In this document: piece by piece, positions 62,749 through 64,000 of the stretch
Numbering within the stretch: position 1 is the stretch's first letter
Layout: every line of letters begins with the position of its first letter
From: DAOQVR01 sp035341665
Lineage (GTDB): Bacteria; Chloroflexota; Anaerolineae; JAAYZQ01
Assembly: GCA_035341665.1 (NCBI GenBank)
Contig: DAOQVR010000020.1
Location: 1 to 64,000 of the forward strand
DNA: 64,000 nucleotides
Direction of reading: 5' to 3'
Position numbers and translations under genes: made by a program
Notes under the pieces: generated by a model
What the model was told of the DNA's origin: nothing
Seen by the model: only the letters and a program-made list of their open reading frames with translations
Database searches by the model: none

Positions 62749-63759
62749 ATGCGTCGTTCGGTTTTCGTGATCCTGATGCTCGCGGTCCTGCTTCTGGCCG
62801 CTTGTGGAGCACCTGCCGCGACCTCTACCCCGCAGGCCGTGAAGGAGACGGTCTCGGCCCAGGAAGCTGCCCCGACCCAGGCGGCCGGCGCAGGCGTGGA
62901 GCTGCCGGCCGTCGACCCGGCGCAGTTGACCGGTGACATCGTCAGCGCGGGCAGCTCGACGGTCTACCCGCTGTCGGAGCGCATCGCCGAGAGGTTCGCC
63001 GACGAAGGGTACGCCGGCAACATCACGATCGACAGCATCGGCACTGGAGGCGGTTTTGAGCGCTTCTGCAAGACGGGTGAGACCGACATAGCCAACGCCA
63101 GCCGCAAGATCAAGGACGAGGAGCTGGCCAACTGCCAGGCAATCGGGCGCGACCCGGTCGAGTTCCGCATCGGCACCGACGGGCTGGCGGTAGTGGTGAG
63201 CAAGGAAAACCCCTTCCTCACGAACGCCACGCTGGCGGACCTGGCCAAGATCTTCACCGCGGAAAAGTGGTCGGACGTCAACGCGAGCTGGCCGGCCGAG
63301 GCCATCCAGCGTTTCATCCCGGGAACGGACAGCGGGACCTTTGACTACTTCGTCGAGGTGGTCTTCAACAAGGACAAGGCACCGTTGCTGAGCGCCGCGA
63401 ACACGCAGTTGAGCGAAGATGACAACGTCCTGGTGCAGGGGGTGGAGGGCAGCCCCTACGCGGTGGGATTTTTCGGGTACGCTTACTATGAGGAGAACAA
63501 GGGCAAGCTGAACGTGCTGTCCGTCGAGGGGGTCACGCCCGACTATGCGACGGTGGAGGACGGCAGTTACCCCTTGGCGCGACCGCTCTTCCTGTACAGC
63601 ACGGCCAAGATCATGCAGGAAAAGCCGCAGGTGGCATCGTTCATCAACTACTACCTGACCTATGCGGATGAGGAGATCGCCGCCGTCGGTTACTTCCCGG
63701 CGAGCGCCGAGGCGCTGGACGGCGCCAGGCAGGCATGGCTGGGGGCCATGGGCCAATAG
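62749..63759 (+). CDS. pstS: Phosphate ABC transporter substrate-binding lipoprotein
   Basis: A 336-residue phosphate-binding protein. Lipobox LAAC with Cys19, a short linker, then the PstS-like fold: GDIVSAGSSTVYPLSERIAE, the phosphate-contact segments TGGGFERFCKTGETDIANAS, FIPGTDSGTFDYFVEVVF and YAVGFFGYAYY. It captures phosphate outside the membrane for the PstCAB importer. AGAAGGAG lies upstream. The stop is directly followed by the pstC ATG. Confidence 0.93.
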   Translation: MRRSVFVILMLAVLLLAACGAPAATSTPQAVKETVSAQEAAPTQAAGAGVELPAVDPAQLTGDIVSAGSSTVYPLSERIAERFADEGYAGNITIDSIGTGGGFERFCKTGETDIANASRKIKDEELANCQAIGRDPVEFRIGTDGLAVVVSKENPFLTNATLADLAKIFTAEKWSDVNASWPAEAIQRFIPGTDSGTFDYFVEVVFNKDKAPLLSAANTQLSEDDNVLVQGVEGSPYAVGFFGYAYYEENKGKLNVLSVEGVTPDYATVEDGSYPLARPLFLYSTAKIMQEKPQVASFINYYLTYADEEIAAVGYFPASAEALDGARQAWLGAMGQ

Positions 63760-64000
63760 ATGACCACCAGCCTTCGCAAGAGGCCGCGCGTCCGCGAGTC
63801 TCTGCTTCAGGGGCTCTTGTTCCTGTGCGGTGTGGTCTCCATCCTGACGACCCTTGGCATCGTGTTCGAGCTGGGCAGGGAGTCGCTGGGCTTTTTCACG
63901 CGCCGGGTCTGGCTGGACAGCAACAAGGCCCTGGCAGCGGCAGCTACGCAGGACGCTGCCGAGCTGTCGCTCAGCGGCGGCGGCTCAGGCCTCCAGGCGG
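63760..64000 (+). CDS. pstC: Phosphate ABC transporter permease PstC (partial)
   Basis: Only the first 80 codons are in the window. They encode a basic start (TSLRKRPRVRESLLQ), one membrane helix (GLLFLCGVVSILTTLGIVFELG) and the beginning of the periplasmic loop (FFTRRVWLDSNKALAAAA), as in PstC. Starts one base after the pstS stop; runs off the right end. Confidence 0.8.
   Translation, partial: MTTSLRKRPRVRESLLQGLLFLCGVVSILTTLGIVFELGRESLGFFTRRVWLDSNKALAAAATQDAAELSLSGGGSGLQA

Overview
This 64 kb window is GC-rich bacterial DNA with mostly ordinary metabolic and regulatory genes on the left and right and a gene-poor, rearranged accessory zone in the middle (about 34.3-59.9 kb). No rRNA or taxonomic marker protein is present. 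The paired TIGR03936/TIGR03960 radical SAM genes, lipoproteins with long Thr/Pro/Ala linkers, a non-pyrrolysine MttB homologue, many GNAT acetyltransferases and dispersed palindromic repeats together suggest a Chloroflexota (Anaerolineae-like) chromosome; this is inference. A useful internal regularity is that many genes are preceded by TTGNNN, a spacer of exactly 17 bases, and TA(T/C)(A/G/C)(A/C)T, which let me place promoters and in one case move a start codon.

Left part (0-34 kb): an MttB-family methyltransferase; a small operon of phosphotransferase, GNAT, Rieske and GNAT-YoaP genes; the radical SAM pair; a PerR-like Fur regulator with a palindromic operator beside katG; an MFS exporter; a fumarylacetoacetase-family hydrolase; an operon of flavodoxin-fold reductase, methyltransferase and two GNATs; more GNATs, a CPBP protease, an LCP protein, a PHP hydrolase with a sugar-type symporter; a SWIM zinc-finger gene with a structured leader; mtaB; a beta-propeller protein; and a complete translesion mutagenesis cassette (imuA, imuB, DUF6504, dnaE2) behind a consensus promoter with a LexA-like box.

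Middle part (34-60 kb): a patchwork of gene fragments, duplicated segments and defence or addiction genes. It holds a DUF433/DUF5615 pair flanked by short direct repeats that match the 3' end of the tRNA-Glu gene at 54.3 kb, two AbiEi/AbiEii pairs, two HicB/HicA pairs, and the relic promoter of a third. Between them lie a two-gene operon for a membrane-anchored TIR protein and an unrecognised partner, and next to it a 1419-residue DUF4062-NTPase-TPR STAND protein. A large vWFA/PKD cell-surface protein, an alcohol dehydrogenase, lipoproteins and pentapeptide-repeat genes are also here. Broken genes include an ABC ATPase tail, a DUF7000 gene, an ester cyclase tail and a cyclase-like gene with an in-frame amber codon.

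Right end (60-64 kb): a phosphate-starvation locus with a PhoB-type regulator, a PhoR-type kinase, five 11-bp direct repeats that look like a PHO box, pstS, and the start of pstC, which runs off the window.
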